A program made the position numbers and the translations under genes. From Bacilli bacterium (lineage in GTDB: Bacteria; Bacillota_I; Bacilli_A; RF39; UBA660): a DNA stretch of 64,000 nt. Shown here one piece after another: positions 26,812-35,000 of this stretch. Location: positions 1 to 64,000 of the forward strand of contig CAAERO010000041.1 in NCBI GenBank assembly GCA_900758495.1, written 5' to 3'. Position 1 is the first letter of the stretch. Every line of letters starts with the position of its first letter. The notes beneath the pieces are model-generated. The model was not told where the DNA came from. It did not search any database and worked only from the letters and a program-made list of their open reading frames with translations.

Positions 26812-27552
26812 ATGTCAAATATTATTATTTATGATTTTGATGGAACATTAACACCATATCCTTTGCCTAAATTAGAGATTTTAGAAAAGAGCGGTTTAAA
26901 AAATGGTGCACATAATCCAAAATTTTTAGAATTATCACAAAAAAGGGCGAAAGATAAAAATATTGATTTATATACTGCTATATATGAAACTTATTTTGAA
27001 ATAGTAAAAGCAACTGGTTTTAAATTAAGTACTGAAAATTTTTCTTTTGGTTATGACAATGTTGTTTACAATAGAGGAGTGTCTGATTTTTTAAAAATGT
27101 TATCTGAAAATAATGTTGTCAATTATCTGCTTAGTTCAGGTGTGAAAGTCTTTTTAGAAAAAGTTTCTATTGCTAAGTATTTTAAAGAAATATATGCAAC
27201 TACTTTTATTTATGATGATAATTTAGAAGCTGTTGATTTTGAATTTATAATGAGTGATAAAAATAAAGTAATTGCTTTAAAAGAAATATTAAAGAAAAAT
27301 AAAATTACTGATGAAGATTGTTCTAATATTATATATATAGGTGACGGTCTTACTGATTATTATGTAATGAAATATATTAAAGAACATGGTGGTACTTCTA
27401 TTTTTGTATATTTAGATCCGAATAGTAAAGATATGCAATCTATTAAAGAAAAAAATATAGTGGATTTTTATATGAAAGCTGATTTTTCCTCTGGTAGTGA
27501 GTTAAATAATTGTGTGAAAAAGTTATGTGGAATAAAAACTACTCAAAGTTAA
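26812..27552 (+). CDS. HAD-superfamily phosphatase (HAD-IB type)
   Basis: A cytoplasmic phosphatase or phosphotransferase of about 246 aa. Motif I is Y-D-F-D-G-T-L-T (nucleophile Asp, acid Asp two residues on), motif II L-L-S-S-G, motif III the Lys in S-D-K-N-K, and motif IV I-G-D-G-L-T-D. A helical cap lies between motifs I and II (about residues 20-85). It resembles phosphoserine-phosphatase-like HAD-IB enzymes; the substrate cannot be told. The start ATG at 26812 follows GAGGAGT by a normal distance; a TTG at 26803 overlaps that site. A broken gene follows at 68 bases. Confidence 0.85.
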   Translation: MSNIIIYDFDGTLTPYPLPKLEILEKSGLKNGAHNPKFLELSQKRAKDKNIDLYTAIYETYFEIVKATGFKLSTENFSFGYDNVVYNRGVSDFLKMLSENNVVNYLLSSGVKVFLEKVSIAKYFKEIYATTFIYDDNLEAVDFEFIMSDKNKVIALKEILKKNKITDEDCSNIIYIGDGLTDYYVMKYIKEHGGTSIFVYLDPNSKDMQSIKEKNIVDFYMKADFSSGSELNNCVKKLCGIKTTQS

Positions 27553-27620
27553 GTTTTACAAGTTAAATCTTGTTAATACAGTTTTTAAAATGAAAATTAT
27601 AATGAAAAGTAGGAAATATA

Positions 27621-28250
27621 ATGTTTGATGAATGCTCTTCAAAAATAAAAAAGATGAAAGGTTTTACTAAGAAAGATATTTTAACCGAAGATTTTTTATT
27701 ATATAGTGCTGATAGAATGAAGATATACTATGCTCCTCACAATGAAATTATTAACTTGAATGCTAAGATATTTATTGTTGGAATAACTTCTGGTTGAACA
27801 CAGACATCTATTGCTTATGAAACAGCTTATAAAGGATTACTTGCTAATTTGAATAGTGAAGAAATAAAAACTAATTGTAAAATAAATTCTCGTTTTGCAG
27901 GTAGTATGCGTAAAAATTTAATAGAAATGTTAGATGAATTAGAATTAAATAAAAAAATACATCTAAAGTCTTGTGAGGAGTTATTTAATAGTCACGATGA
28001 ATTGTTACATACGACTTCTGTTATACCATATCCAGTTTTTATTAATGATAAGAATTATACAGGTTCTAATCCAAAAAATATTAGATAATGAGATATTAAC
28101 TTCATATATGAAAAAATTATAACAGAAGAGCAATGTTTACTTGGCTTTCCTCATCCATCTGGTGCTAATGGACATAGAAAAAAACAATTTGAGCTTAATA
28201 GGAAACAGTTACAACAAAAAATCGAAAAATTTATTTTTGAAAACATTTGA
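27621..28250 (+). pseudogene. Broken uracil-DNA-glycosylase-like gene
   Basis: One frame of 209 codons runs from the ATG at 27621 to the TGA at 28248-28250. It has internal stops at 27795 (TGA) and 28086-28091 (TAA then TGA), and no frameshift is needed. The readable segments are I-F-I-V-G-I-T-S-G then stop then T-Q-T-S-I-A-Y-E-T-A; S-R-F-A-G-S-M-R-K-N-L; T-T-S-V-I-P-Y-P-V-F; and G-F-P-H-P-S-G-A-N-G-H-R. The first and last look like the active-site loop and the H-P-S loop of the UDG superfamily. The first TGA stands where I expect Trp or another side chain in that loop. The family call is from motif memory. Confidence 0.6.
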
Positions 28251-28276
28251 CAATCTTCGACAAATTATGCTATCAT
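28247..28276 (+). promoter_or_regulatory. Strong promoter of the tRNA type
   Basis: TTGACA (28247-28252), 18 bases, TATCAT (28271-28276). Its -10 region shares a 16-base string with the promoter of the tRNA pair at 26488-26516, which suggests a stable-RNA class promoter. It overlaps the end of the pseudogene. Confidence 0.75.
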
Positions 28277-28282
28277 TTATTT

Positions 28283-28455
28283 GAGGAGTTACTATGAGAT
28301 TGAGATAAAATTTTGATTATCTTAAAACGATGCGGTAACCATAAATTATTACTTATCTTTGTTCTTGAAACTTCTCTATATTTGATTTTTATAGTAGGTG
28401 TAAAGAGGAAAAAGTTACTCCGATCACTTTTTCCTCCTTATGCCTACTATTATTT
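28283..28455 (+). ncRNA. Leader or small RNA with MRLR mini-ORF and 25-base-pair hairpin
   Basis: The transcript expected from the promoter at 28247 begins with GAGGAG (28283-28288) and a five-codon ORF, M-R-L-R-stop (28294-28308). AGATAA/TTATCT (28303-28322) can fold over its end. At 28391-28450 two 25-base arms (28391-28415 and 28426-28450) pair with one mismatch and two G-T pairs around the loop TACTCCGATC. The right arm contains CCTCC, an anti-Shine-Dalgarno sequence, and loop bases ACTCC (28417-28421) could pair with GGAGT (28285-28289). No long gene fits. It may be an attenuator or a free small RNA. Confidence 0.45.
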
Positions 28456-28494
28456 TAATACGTTTGAATAGGGGATATGGTAAAATATTAATCT

Positions 28495-28668
28495 TAACTA
28501 GAGACTTCATGGTTGGTGTAAATGAAGAAGAGATATTTTGTTACTACCCTTATGAGTAGAATTATGAAAAGTAATTCCGGGGTGACCGTTATTCTAAATA
28601 AAGTAAAATAGTGGATGGTACCGTGTTTTTTGAGCACTCCTATGATTAGTCATAGGGGTGCTTTCTTT
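28495..28668 (+). promoter_or_regulatory. T-box leader, probably threonine-specific
   Basis: The T-box core GTGGATGGTACCGTG (28611-28625) is close to the family consensus. A terminator hairpin follows, AGCACTCCTATG (28633-28644) with CATAGGGGTGCT (28651-28662), then TTCTTT. Stem I with GGTTGGTGTAAATG is visible upstream (28511-28524). The specifier region reads ACT ACC (28543-28548); both are Thr codons, matching thrS downstream. An extended -10 TGG-TAAAAT (28481-28486) is the likely promoter. Uncharged tRNA-Thr should stabilise the antiterminator and turn on rnr-thrS. Confidence 0.85.
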
Positions 28669-28683
28669 AGTGGGGGTAATAAT

Positions 28684-30984
28684 ATGGTAAAGGAAAAACT
28701 AAAAGAGTATTTCAAAAAGAATAAACAATCTGTTAGTATTAATGAACTAGTAAAAACACTAAAATTAACAGCAGAAGAAAAAAACGTATTAGTAAAGAAC
28801 TTATACGAACTAGAAAAAGAAGGTAATCTTATTTATACTGCTGATAATAAGTATCTTCCTGTAGCAGAGGACTTCTATTTACAACATGGTATAGTAAAAC
28901 AATCAAATAAAGGTAGGATTTATGTAGATATAGGAAATGGTATGAGAGTTCATCTTTCAGATAAATTCTTAGAAAAAGTAGCAACTGGTGATACTGTATA
29001 TGTAAAAAAGAGAGAAGAAGAAAACAGTAAACATAATAAATATCATGAAGGAGATATTGTCCGAATTGTTAAAGAAGAAGAAAATAACTCTTCTTCAACC
29101 TTAATAAAAGGAGTACTTGAAAGAGATTATGAGAGTAATAGATTATTTTTAAAAAAAGATAATCATAAATATTATGTAACACCTTCTAAAACAGCTAGTG
29201 CTTATCCTTTTGATACTGTTACTATCTTAGTAAATAATAATACTAAAGAAATAGAAGTAAAAGATATTATTAAAAGAAAACATGATAAACATGTATTTGA
29301 ATGTAGTTTAAAAAATGGTGTAAAATGTTGGATGCCAGTTGGTACTGAATACTTTGAAATAGAAGAAAAACCAAAAGATGGTGATTTAATAGGTAAAAGA
29401 GTATTAGCAAGTTTAAGTAAAGATAAAGATAAGTATAGTATCAATATAGAAAAAGAAATTAAAGGTCAATCTAAGATGGAAAAAGTGATAACATCATCAT
29501 TATTAGAACATGGATTCAGTGATACTTTTTCTTCTAAGGCACTGCATGAAGCTTCTAAAGCGATTCTTAAAACTGATAATTATCAAAGACGAGACTTGCG
29601 AAAGTTGGAAACATTTACAATCGATTCATATCATGCTAAAGATTTAGATGATGCTATATCATTAGTAAAAGAAAAGAATGGTTTTACTCTATATGTCTCT
29701 ATTGCTGATGTATCATTCTATGTTAGACCAGAAATGCAATTATTTGAAGAAGCTCTTAATAAAACAACCTCAGTATATCCTGCTAATCAAGTTTCACCAA
29801 TGCTACCACCAATTTTATCGAATGGTGTTTGTTCGCTAAACCCTAATGAAGATAAATATGCCCTTACCTTAAAAGTTGTTCTAGACAATATGGGTAATAG
29901 TAAAGATTTTGAATTATTTCCTAGCATTATTAGAAGTGATTTAAAGATGAGTTATCAAAAAGTTGATGATTTATTATTAGGTAAAGATAAACCATTTGCT
30001 TATCTACCACATTATGAAACATTAACTAATATGTATTGCTTAGCTAACCTTTTACAAAATAAAAGATTAGAAAAAGGAATGTTAGGACTAGAAGATGTAG
30101 ATATTAACTTTGATATAGATGACTTAGGAAACCCCTTATCAATTTCTGAAAGAGCAAGAGGACCAGCTACTTTGATAATCGAAAACTTTATGTTATTAGC
30201 AAATCAAACAGTAGCAGACTTTGCCTATTATTTAGGTATACCTTTTGTTTATAGAAATCATGAAGGACCAAGTTTTGCTAAAAAGAAGAACTTAGAATCA
30301 GATCTTCATAAAATAGATAAGAGAATAAGACATATTCCTAATATAGATGATCCAATCAAAATGCAACAATTTTTCTTGACAGTTACTAAAGGAAAGACGG
30401 AAGAAGAAATTAAAATTCTTTCGGAAATATTTATTAAAAACTTTCAAAGAGCATACTATAGTGAACAAAATATAGGACATTATGGGTTAGTTATGCCAAG
30501 ATATGCCACCTTTACTTCACCAATTAGAAGAAGTAGTGATTTATTAAATCATCTTTTCTTAAATGAAGTTTTAAGATATAATGGACATGATGTTTCATTA
30601 GATGAAATTAAGAAAAACTTATCCTCTATAACTGAACATTTGTCAGTTATGCAAGAAGAACAAGAACAAGTAGAAAATGAAGTTAATTTCTATTTACTAA
30701 AGAAATATAGTAAGGAATTTAATGGAATGGTACTTCCTGCTAATTTGAATTTTTTAAGAGAAGATATGGCTTATTTAAAAACAGATAATTTGATACCTGG
30801 TATTATTAATAAATCTAGTAGATATCAAATAAATACTACTGCAGGTACACTATATGATAAAAAAATAGATAAATTATATCATATAGGGGATAGGGTAGAT
30901 GTAGAAATAAAAGATAAGTCTAGTAATAAAAATCAAATACTATTTGATTTAGTAGAGAAAGAAAAAATATTAATAAAGAAATAG
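28684..30984 (+). CDS. rnr: Ribonuclease R
   Basis: A processive 3'-to-5' exoribonuclease of the RNB family for mRNA decay, structured RNA and tmRNA-linked turnover. The N-terminal winged helix (about residues 1-55, K-Q-S-V-S-I-N-E-L-V) and cold-shock domains precede the RNB domain. The RNB domain has T-I-D-S-Y-H-A-K-D-L-D-D-A, carrying the four metal-binding Asp near residues 313-323, and the F-T-S-P-I-R-R motif. A short S1 domain ends the protein. At 766 aa it is normal. I chose the ATG at 28684, after GGGGG, because the upstream frame start at 28615 is inside the T-box. It lies first in an operon with thrS and is under the T-box. Confidence 0.93.
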   Translation: MVKEKLKEYFKKNKQSVSINELVKTLKLTAEEKNVLVKNLYELEKEGNLIYTADNKYLPVAEDFYLQHGIVKQSNKGRIYVDIGNGMRVHLSDKFLEKVATGDTVYVKKREEENSKHNKYHEGDIVRIVKEEENNSSSTLIKGVLERDYESNRLFLKKDNHKYYVTPSKTASAYPFDTVTILVNNNTKEIEVKDIIKRKHDKHVFECSLKNGVKCWMPVGTEYFEIEEKPKDGDLIGKRVLASLSKDKDKYSINIEKEIKGQSKMEKVITSSLLEHGFSDTFSSKALHEASKAILKTDNYQRRDLRKLETFTIDSYHAKDLDDAISLVKEKNGFTLYVSIADVSFYVRPEMQLFEEALNKTTSVYPANQVSPMLPPILSNGVCSLNPNEDKYALTLKVVLDNMGNSKDFELFPSIIRSDLKMSYQKVDDLLLGKDKPFAYLPHYETLTNMYCLANLLQNKRLEKGMLGLEDVDINFDIDDLGNPLSISERARGPATLIIENFMLLANQTVADFAYYLGIPFVYRNHEGPSFAKKKNLESDLHKIDKRIRHIPNIDDPIKMQQFFLTVTKGKTEEEIKILSEIFIKNFQRAYYSEQNIGHYGLVMPRYATFTSPIRRSSDLLNHLFLNEVLRYNGHDVSLDEIKKNLSSITEHLSVMQEEQEQVENEVNFYLLKKYSKEFNGMVLPANLNFLREDMAYLKTDNLIPGIINKSSRYQINTTAGTLYDKKIDKLYHIGDRVDVEIKDKSSNKNQILFDLVEKEKILIKK

Positions 30985-30994
30985 GAGAATTAAG

Positions 30995-32746
30995 ATGAAA
31001 AATATTAAAGAAGATAAAGTATTAATGCCACTTAACCATAGTTGTGCACATTTGCTTGCAGAAGCAGTAGAAAAATTATATCCAGATGCTAAGTTTTGGG
31101 TAGGACCAGTTATTAGTGATGGTTTTTACTATGATATTGATTTAAATGGAAAGACTTTAACTGATGAAGACTTACCTAAAATTGAAAAAGAAATGAAAAA
31201 AATTGCTAAAGGAAATAAAAGAATTGTAAGACATGAATTAACAAAAGAAGAAGCATTAGAAATGTTTAAAGATGACCCTTATAAAATTGATCTTATTAAT
31301 GAGTTTCCAGATGGTGAAGTAATTACTTGTTATACCCAAGGAGAATTTACAGACCTTTGTCGTGGACCACATGTTGAAAGTACTAAAGAATTAAGAAACT
31401 TTAAACTATTAAAATGTAGTGGAGCTTATTACAAAGGAGATTCTAAAAATAAAATGCTTCAAAGAATCTATGGTGTATGTTATCAAAATGAAGAAGATTT
31501 AGCAGAACATTTACAAATGTTAGAAGAAGCTAAAGAAAGAGACCACCGAAAATTAGGAAAAGATTTAGGAATCTTTATGATGTCTGACCTTGTTGGAAGA
31601 GGACTTCCTTTATGGTTACCAAATGGTTATACTTTATGGCGTACTATTCAAAACTATATAACAGAAAAAGAAGTAAGTCATGGTTATCAACATGTTCATA
31701 CACCTGACTTAGGTAGTGTAGAATTATATAAAACATCAGGACACTGGGATCATTATAAAGATGATATGTTCCCTGCTATGAAGTTAGATGAAGAAGCCTA
31801 TGTACTAAGACCAATGAACTGTCCTCATCACATGGTTATCTATGGTAATAGACTTCACTCTTATCGTGATTTACCAATTAGAATAGCAGAAATAGCTAAT
31901 GACTTTAGATATGAAGCAGCAGGAGCAGTTAAAGGTATTGAAAGAGCAAGATCATTTACCCAAAATGATTCACATATCTTCTGTACTAAAAAACAAATTG
32001 AAGAGGAATTTAAAGGCGTATTAAACTTAATTTTAGAAGTTTATAAAGACTTCCATATTACTGATACTAAATTTAGATTATCACTAAGAGATAAAAATGA
32101 TAAAGAAAAATATTTTGATGATGATGAAATGTGGAATAGTGCTGAAACAGCATTAAGAAAAGTATTAACAGATTTAAAAGTTGATTTTATCGAAGCAGAA
32201 GGTGAAGCAGCTTTCTATGGACCTAAGCTTGATATTTTAATTAAACCAGCTGTAGGTAATGAAGTAGCACTATCAACTATTCAATTAGACTTCTTATTAC
32301 CAAGAAGATTTAATCTAACTTATATAGCTGAAAATGGTGAAAAAGAAACACCAGTAGTTATTCATAGAGCAGTACTTGGTTCGCTTGATAGATTTATTGC
32401 TTTTCTTCTTGAAGAAACGAAGGGTAATTTACCTTTATGGCTAGCACCTATCGGAGTAGAAGTTATTCCTGTATCTAGTGAACATCATTTAGAATATGCT
32501 AAAAATGTTTATCAAAGATTACTTGCTGAAGGAATTAAAGCAGAATTAGATAGTCGTAATGAAAAACTTGGTTATCGTTTAAGAGAAGCTCAAACAAGAA
32601 AGATTAATTATACTCTAATATTAGGAGATAATGAAAAATTAGATAGAACAGTTAGTTATCGTTTACATGGTGAGAAAGATACTACAACCGTTAGTATTGA
32701 TGAATTTGTTAAACTTTTAAAAAATGAGATAGAAAATAAAGATTAG
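30995..32746 (+). CDS. thrS: Threonyl-tRNA synthetase lacking the TGS domain
   Basis: It attaches threonine to tRNA-Thr (class II). At 583 aa it lacks the N-terminal TGS domain of the usual 640-aa enzyme and begins directly with the editing (SAD) domain. That domain shows H-S-C-A-H-L-L-A-E-A-V and D-L-C-R-G-P-H-V, so the mischarged-Ser hydrolysis residues are kept. The catalytic core has M-N-C-P-H-H (zinc Cys), F-R-Y-E-A-A-G-A, F-T-Q-N-D-S-H-I-F and V-V-I-H-R-A-V-L-G-S. The anticodon-binding domain is at the end (W-L-A-P-I-G-V-E-V-I-P-V). It lies 10 bases behind rnr and is regulated by the T-box. Confidence 0.96.
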   Translation: MKNIKEDKVLMPLNHSCAHLLAEAVEKLYPDAKFWVGPVISDGFYYDIDLNGKTLTDEDLPKIEKEMKKIAKGNKRIVRHELTKEEALEMFKDDPYKIDLINEFPDGEVITCYTQGEFTDLCRGPHVESTKELRNFKLLKCSGAYYKGDSKNKMLQRIYGVCYQNEEDLAEHLQMLEEAKERDHRKLGKDLGIFMMSDLVGRGLPLWLPNGYTLWRTIQNYITEKEVSHGYQHVHTPDLGSVELYKTSGHWDHYKDDMFPAMKLDEEAYVLRPMNCPHHMVIYGNRLHSYRDLPIRIAEIANDFRYEAAGAVKGIERARSFTQNDSHIFCTKKQIEEEFKGVLNLILEVYKDFHITDTKFRLSLRDKNDKEKYFDDDEMWNSAETALRKVLTDLKVDFIEAEGEAAFYGPKLDILIKPAVGNEVALSTIQLDFLLPRRFNLTYIAENGEKETPVVIHRAVLGSLDRFIAFLLEETKGNLPLWLAPIGVEVIPVSSEHHLEYAKNVYQRLLAEGIKAELDSRNEKLGYRLREAQTRKINYTLILGDNEKLDRTVSYRLHGEKDTTTVSIDEFVKLLKNEIENKD

Positions 32747-32765
32747 GTTTTGTCCTAATCTTTTC
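32738..32765 (+). terminator. Terminator of rnr-thrS
   Basis: AAAGATTAGG (32738-32747) pairs with CCTAATCTTT (32754-32763) around TTTTGT. The T run is short. Confidence 0.75.
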
Positions 32766-32819
32766 TGATTGAAAAGATGATAAAGTTTGATATAATTATC
32801 TTAAGATAGGAATGATATT

Positions 32820-33818
32820 ATGAAGGAAAGAGATAAAGCTCTTGATTTAATGAAAAGTATGTTAGTAGTACAAATGATAATTGCCCATGTAACATATTTC
32901 TTTTGTAAAGAAGGCCAAATGTCTCCTTTTGGAATATATACTAACTTAGTGGCTTTTTCTGGTTTTATGTTTACCTTTGGTTATGTTTGTTATAAAGCAT
33001 ATCTTACTAAAGATAATATTAATCTAAAAAGAAGATTAACAAAAAGATTTATTATAACAATTATTGCTTATTACATATCTGGGGTTGCATATACTGTTTT
33101 AATAGAGAAAACGTTTGATTTAAATATTTTAATTAAAATTTTATCTCTTCAAAAGATAGCCAAGTATTCTGAATTTTTATTAAGTTTTGCTTTTATTTAT
33201 CCACTTATTTATATATTTAGTAAATTATCAAAGAAGCTAACTAATATTCATTATTTAATACTGGCATTATTATCCTTAGCTTTTACTTTCATTGATTATA
33301 GTTTTATTAAAATACCTCTTATTGGTGTTTTTATAGGTACATCTTCTTTTGAAGCTTTCCCTATTATTCAGTATAGCAGTTATTTTTTAGCAGGAGAGTA
33401 TTTAGCTAAAGAAGATAAAGTAATTGATAAAACTATATTAGGTATATCTATTCTTGGTTTTGTACTATTTATTGGTTATATTTTTGCCTTTAAGGACTTA
33501 CCAAAGAGATTCCCTCCATCCTTATTTTGGATAATAGGTGGCTACTTATTTGTTTATATTTATTTTATATTAAGTAAATATTTAGCTAACTATTTTAAAG
33601 AGACAAACTTAATTTTACCAATAGGAACAAACTCTTTAATTTATCTAGTAGTAAGTAATCTAATTATTTTTACTTGTTATAATATCTTATCTAAATTAGA
33701 TATAACATTTACAGGAATCTATCAATCACTAATACTTATATTAATTGTTCTTCTTAGTTTTACAGCTTCTTACCTATGTATTAGTATCTTAAATAAACTA
33801 AAAAGTCATCAACATTAA
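32820..33818 (+). CDS. Acyltransferase-3-like integral membrane protein
   Basis: The 332-aa polytopic protein has about 10 hydrophobic helices. It opens E-R-D-K-A-L-D-L-M-K-S-M-L-V-V-Q-M-I-I-A-H-V, the arrangement of acyltransferase-3 and heparan-glucosaminide-acetyltransferase-like membrane enzymes (R..D..K...H). These transfer acyl groups to wall or membrane glycans. The catalytic His/Arg set cannot be verified by eye, so it could be an inactive relative. It is a single gene with its own promoter region, and its last codons form one arm of a bidirectional terminator. Confidence 0.6.
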   Translation: MKERDKALDLMKSMLVVQMIIAHVTYFFCKEGQMSPFGIYTNLVAFSGFMFTFGYVCYKAYLTKDNINLKRRLTKRFIITIIAYYISGVAYTVLIEKTFDLNILIKILSLQKIAKYSEFLLSFAFIYPLIYIFSKLSKKLTNIHYLILALLSLAFTFIDYSFIKIPLIGVFIGTSSFEAFPIIQYSSYFLAGEYLAKEDKVIDKTILGISILGFVLFIGYIFAFKDLPKRFPPSLFWIIGGYLFVYIYFILSKYLANYFKETNLILPIGTNSLIYLVVSNLIIFTCYNILSKLDITFTGIYQSLILILIVLLSFTASYLCISILNKLKSHQH

Positions 33819-33840
33819 TAATATAATGCTGATGACTTTT
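33801..33840. terminator. Bidirectional terminator between convergent genes
   Basis: The arms 33801-33817 and 33824-33840 (17 bases each) pair with one mismatch. The flanks are A4 on the left and T4 on the right, so the hairpin serves both strands. The left arm includes the stop codon of the acyltransferase-like gene. Confidence 0.88.
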
Positions 33841-33841
33841 C

Positions 33842-34735
33842 TTATTCATTTTTGGTACCGTGATAAAGTTCTTCTTTCAAAGTATCAAGATTTTGATTCA
33901 TTAATGTTACATAATCACTATTACTTTTTCTAGCTTCTTCTGTTAATAAGTTCATATGTTTAAAAGATACTAGTGAAACAACATTTGGATATTTATTAAT
34001 AATATTTTGAACATTTGCTGTTGTTTTATCTTCTTCATAAGTAAATATCTTAGTAATTTTTCCTTGTTTAATTAAATTATCTACTTCTTTTAATTCTTTA
34101 TCAGAAGTATCATCATCAATTAAATAAACTTTAACACCATATTTTTCTAAATATTTATAAGCAGAGTTTGTTGTTATGATAGTTTTGTAAGGAGCGTTCT
34201 CTACTGCTAATCTAATATTAGCATCTAACTCAGAAACAGTTATTTTTAAGTTCTCATAATTTTTATCTATTTCTTTACGTAAGTAATTATTTTCTACATA
34301 TTCCTTTAAACTAATTCTAACATTTTGACACATCATCAACATAAAAGAAGGATCGTTCCATAACTCATCAGTATTATTATTGTTTTCTAAGACATAAGAG
34401 CTATCAATTATTTTTAAATTACTATTATAATCAAGTAACTCAACAGCAAGATTTCTTTCTCTTTCAATTAATCCTGTATAAATTAATAAATCTTGATTTG
34501 CTAAGTCTTTCTTTCTTTTTGTTGTTAGTTTATAAGTGCTAGTATTAACTCCGTCAGGATAAATTGATGATACTTTAGCATGTTTTCCATATAAGCTTGA
34601 TATAATATATTCATTAGGATAATTAGTAGTTATTATTGAAATATCTTCCATATTATCTCTTCTACAACCACATACTGTTAAAAGTAGTGTAAAGCAAATT
34701 AAAATTTGTAAAATTAAACGTCTATTTTTTTTCAT
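33842..34735 (-). CDS. ZnuA-like lipoprotein with metal-binding histidines replaced
   Basis: The 297-aa protein has a signal peptide with lipobox V-C-G-C (residues about 21-24), so it should be a membrane lipoprotein. It has the fold pattern of cluster A-I metal-binding proteins (ZnuA/AdcA): T-T-N-Y-P, D-L-L-I-Y-T-G, a long central helix, and [16 protein letters not shown] at the end. The usual His ligands look lost: the loop [11 protein letters not shown] lacks the His of the d-p-H motif, N-D-P-S-F-M-L lacks that of D-P-H-x-W, and [10 protein letters not shown] has Asn for His. The Glu in F-T-Y-E-E remains. No ABC permease or ATPase is nearby. It overlaps yidD by 14 bases. Confidence 0.72.
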   Translation of the reverse strand: MKKNRRLILQILICFTLLLTVCGCRRDNMEDISIITTNYPNEYIISSLYGKHAKVSSIYPDGVNTSTYKLTTKRKKDLANQDLLIYTGLIERERNLAVELLDYNSNLKIIDSSYVLENNNNTDELWNDPSFMLMMCQNVRISLKEYVENNYLRKEIDKNYENLKITVSELDANIRLAVENAPYKTIITTNSAYKYLEKYGVKVYLIDDDTSDKELKEVDNLIKQGKITKIFTYEEDKTTANVQNIINKYPNVVSLVSFKHMNLLTEEARKSNSDYVTLMNQNLDTLKEELYHGTKNE

Positions 34736-34961
34736 TCATTACTCCTTCTTTCTTTTTTATAACTGGGTCATAACCAAAACTTGCTCCTGGATGACATCTT
34801 AAAATTCGTTTTATTCCCAAATATACTCCTTTAATAGTACCATACTCGTTAATTGCTTCAATCATATAATTAGAACAAGTCGGATAAAAGTGACAACTAG
34901 AGTGACAAAAACAGGGAATTTTTTGATATATATGAATTAATTTTATTATTCCTTTTTTCAC
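34722..34961 (-). CDS. yidD: Membrane protein insertion efficiency factor YidD
   Basis: A small membrane-associated protein that helps insertion with YidC/Oxa1. The family signatures are present over 79 aa: [27 protein letters not shown] and G-Y-D-P-V. An extra Cys/His run before the motif (C-F-C-H-S-S-C-H) is a little unusual. No rpmH, rnpA or yidC lies nearby, so it has left the classical location. It lies between the ZIP and ZnuA-like genes and overlaps the latter. Confidence 0.93.
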   Translation of the reverse strand: MKKGIIKLIHIYQKIPCFCHSSCHFYPTCSNYMIEAINEYGTIKGVYLGIKRILRCHPGASFGYDPVIKKKEGVMNEKK

Positions 34962-35000
34962 AGTATCACCGTATTTTTATTGTACTATAGTTTCTAAAAA

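Noticed and set aside
27795..27797. TGA read as Trp (Mycoplasma code)
   Set aside because: Genes at 20520, 41055 and 51727 end properly in TGA, and the same pseudogene has a TAA.
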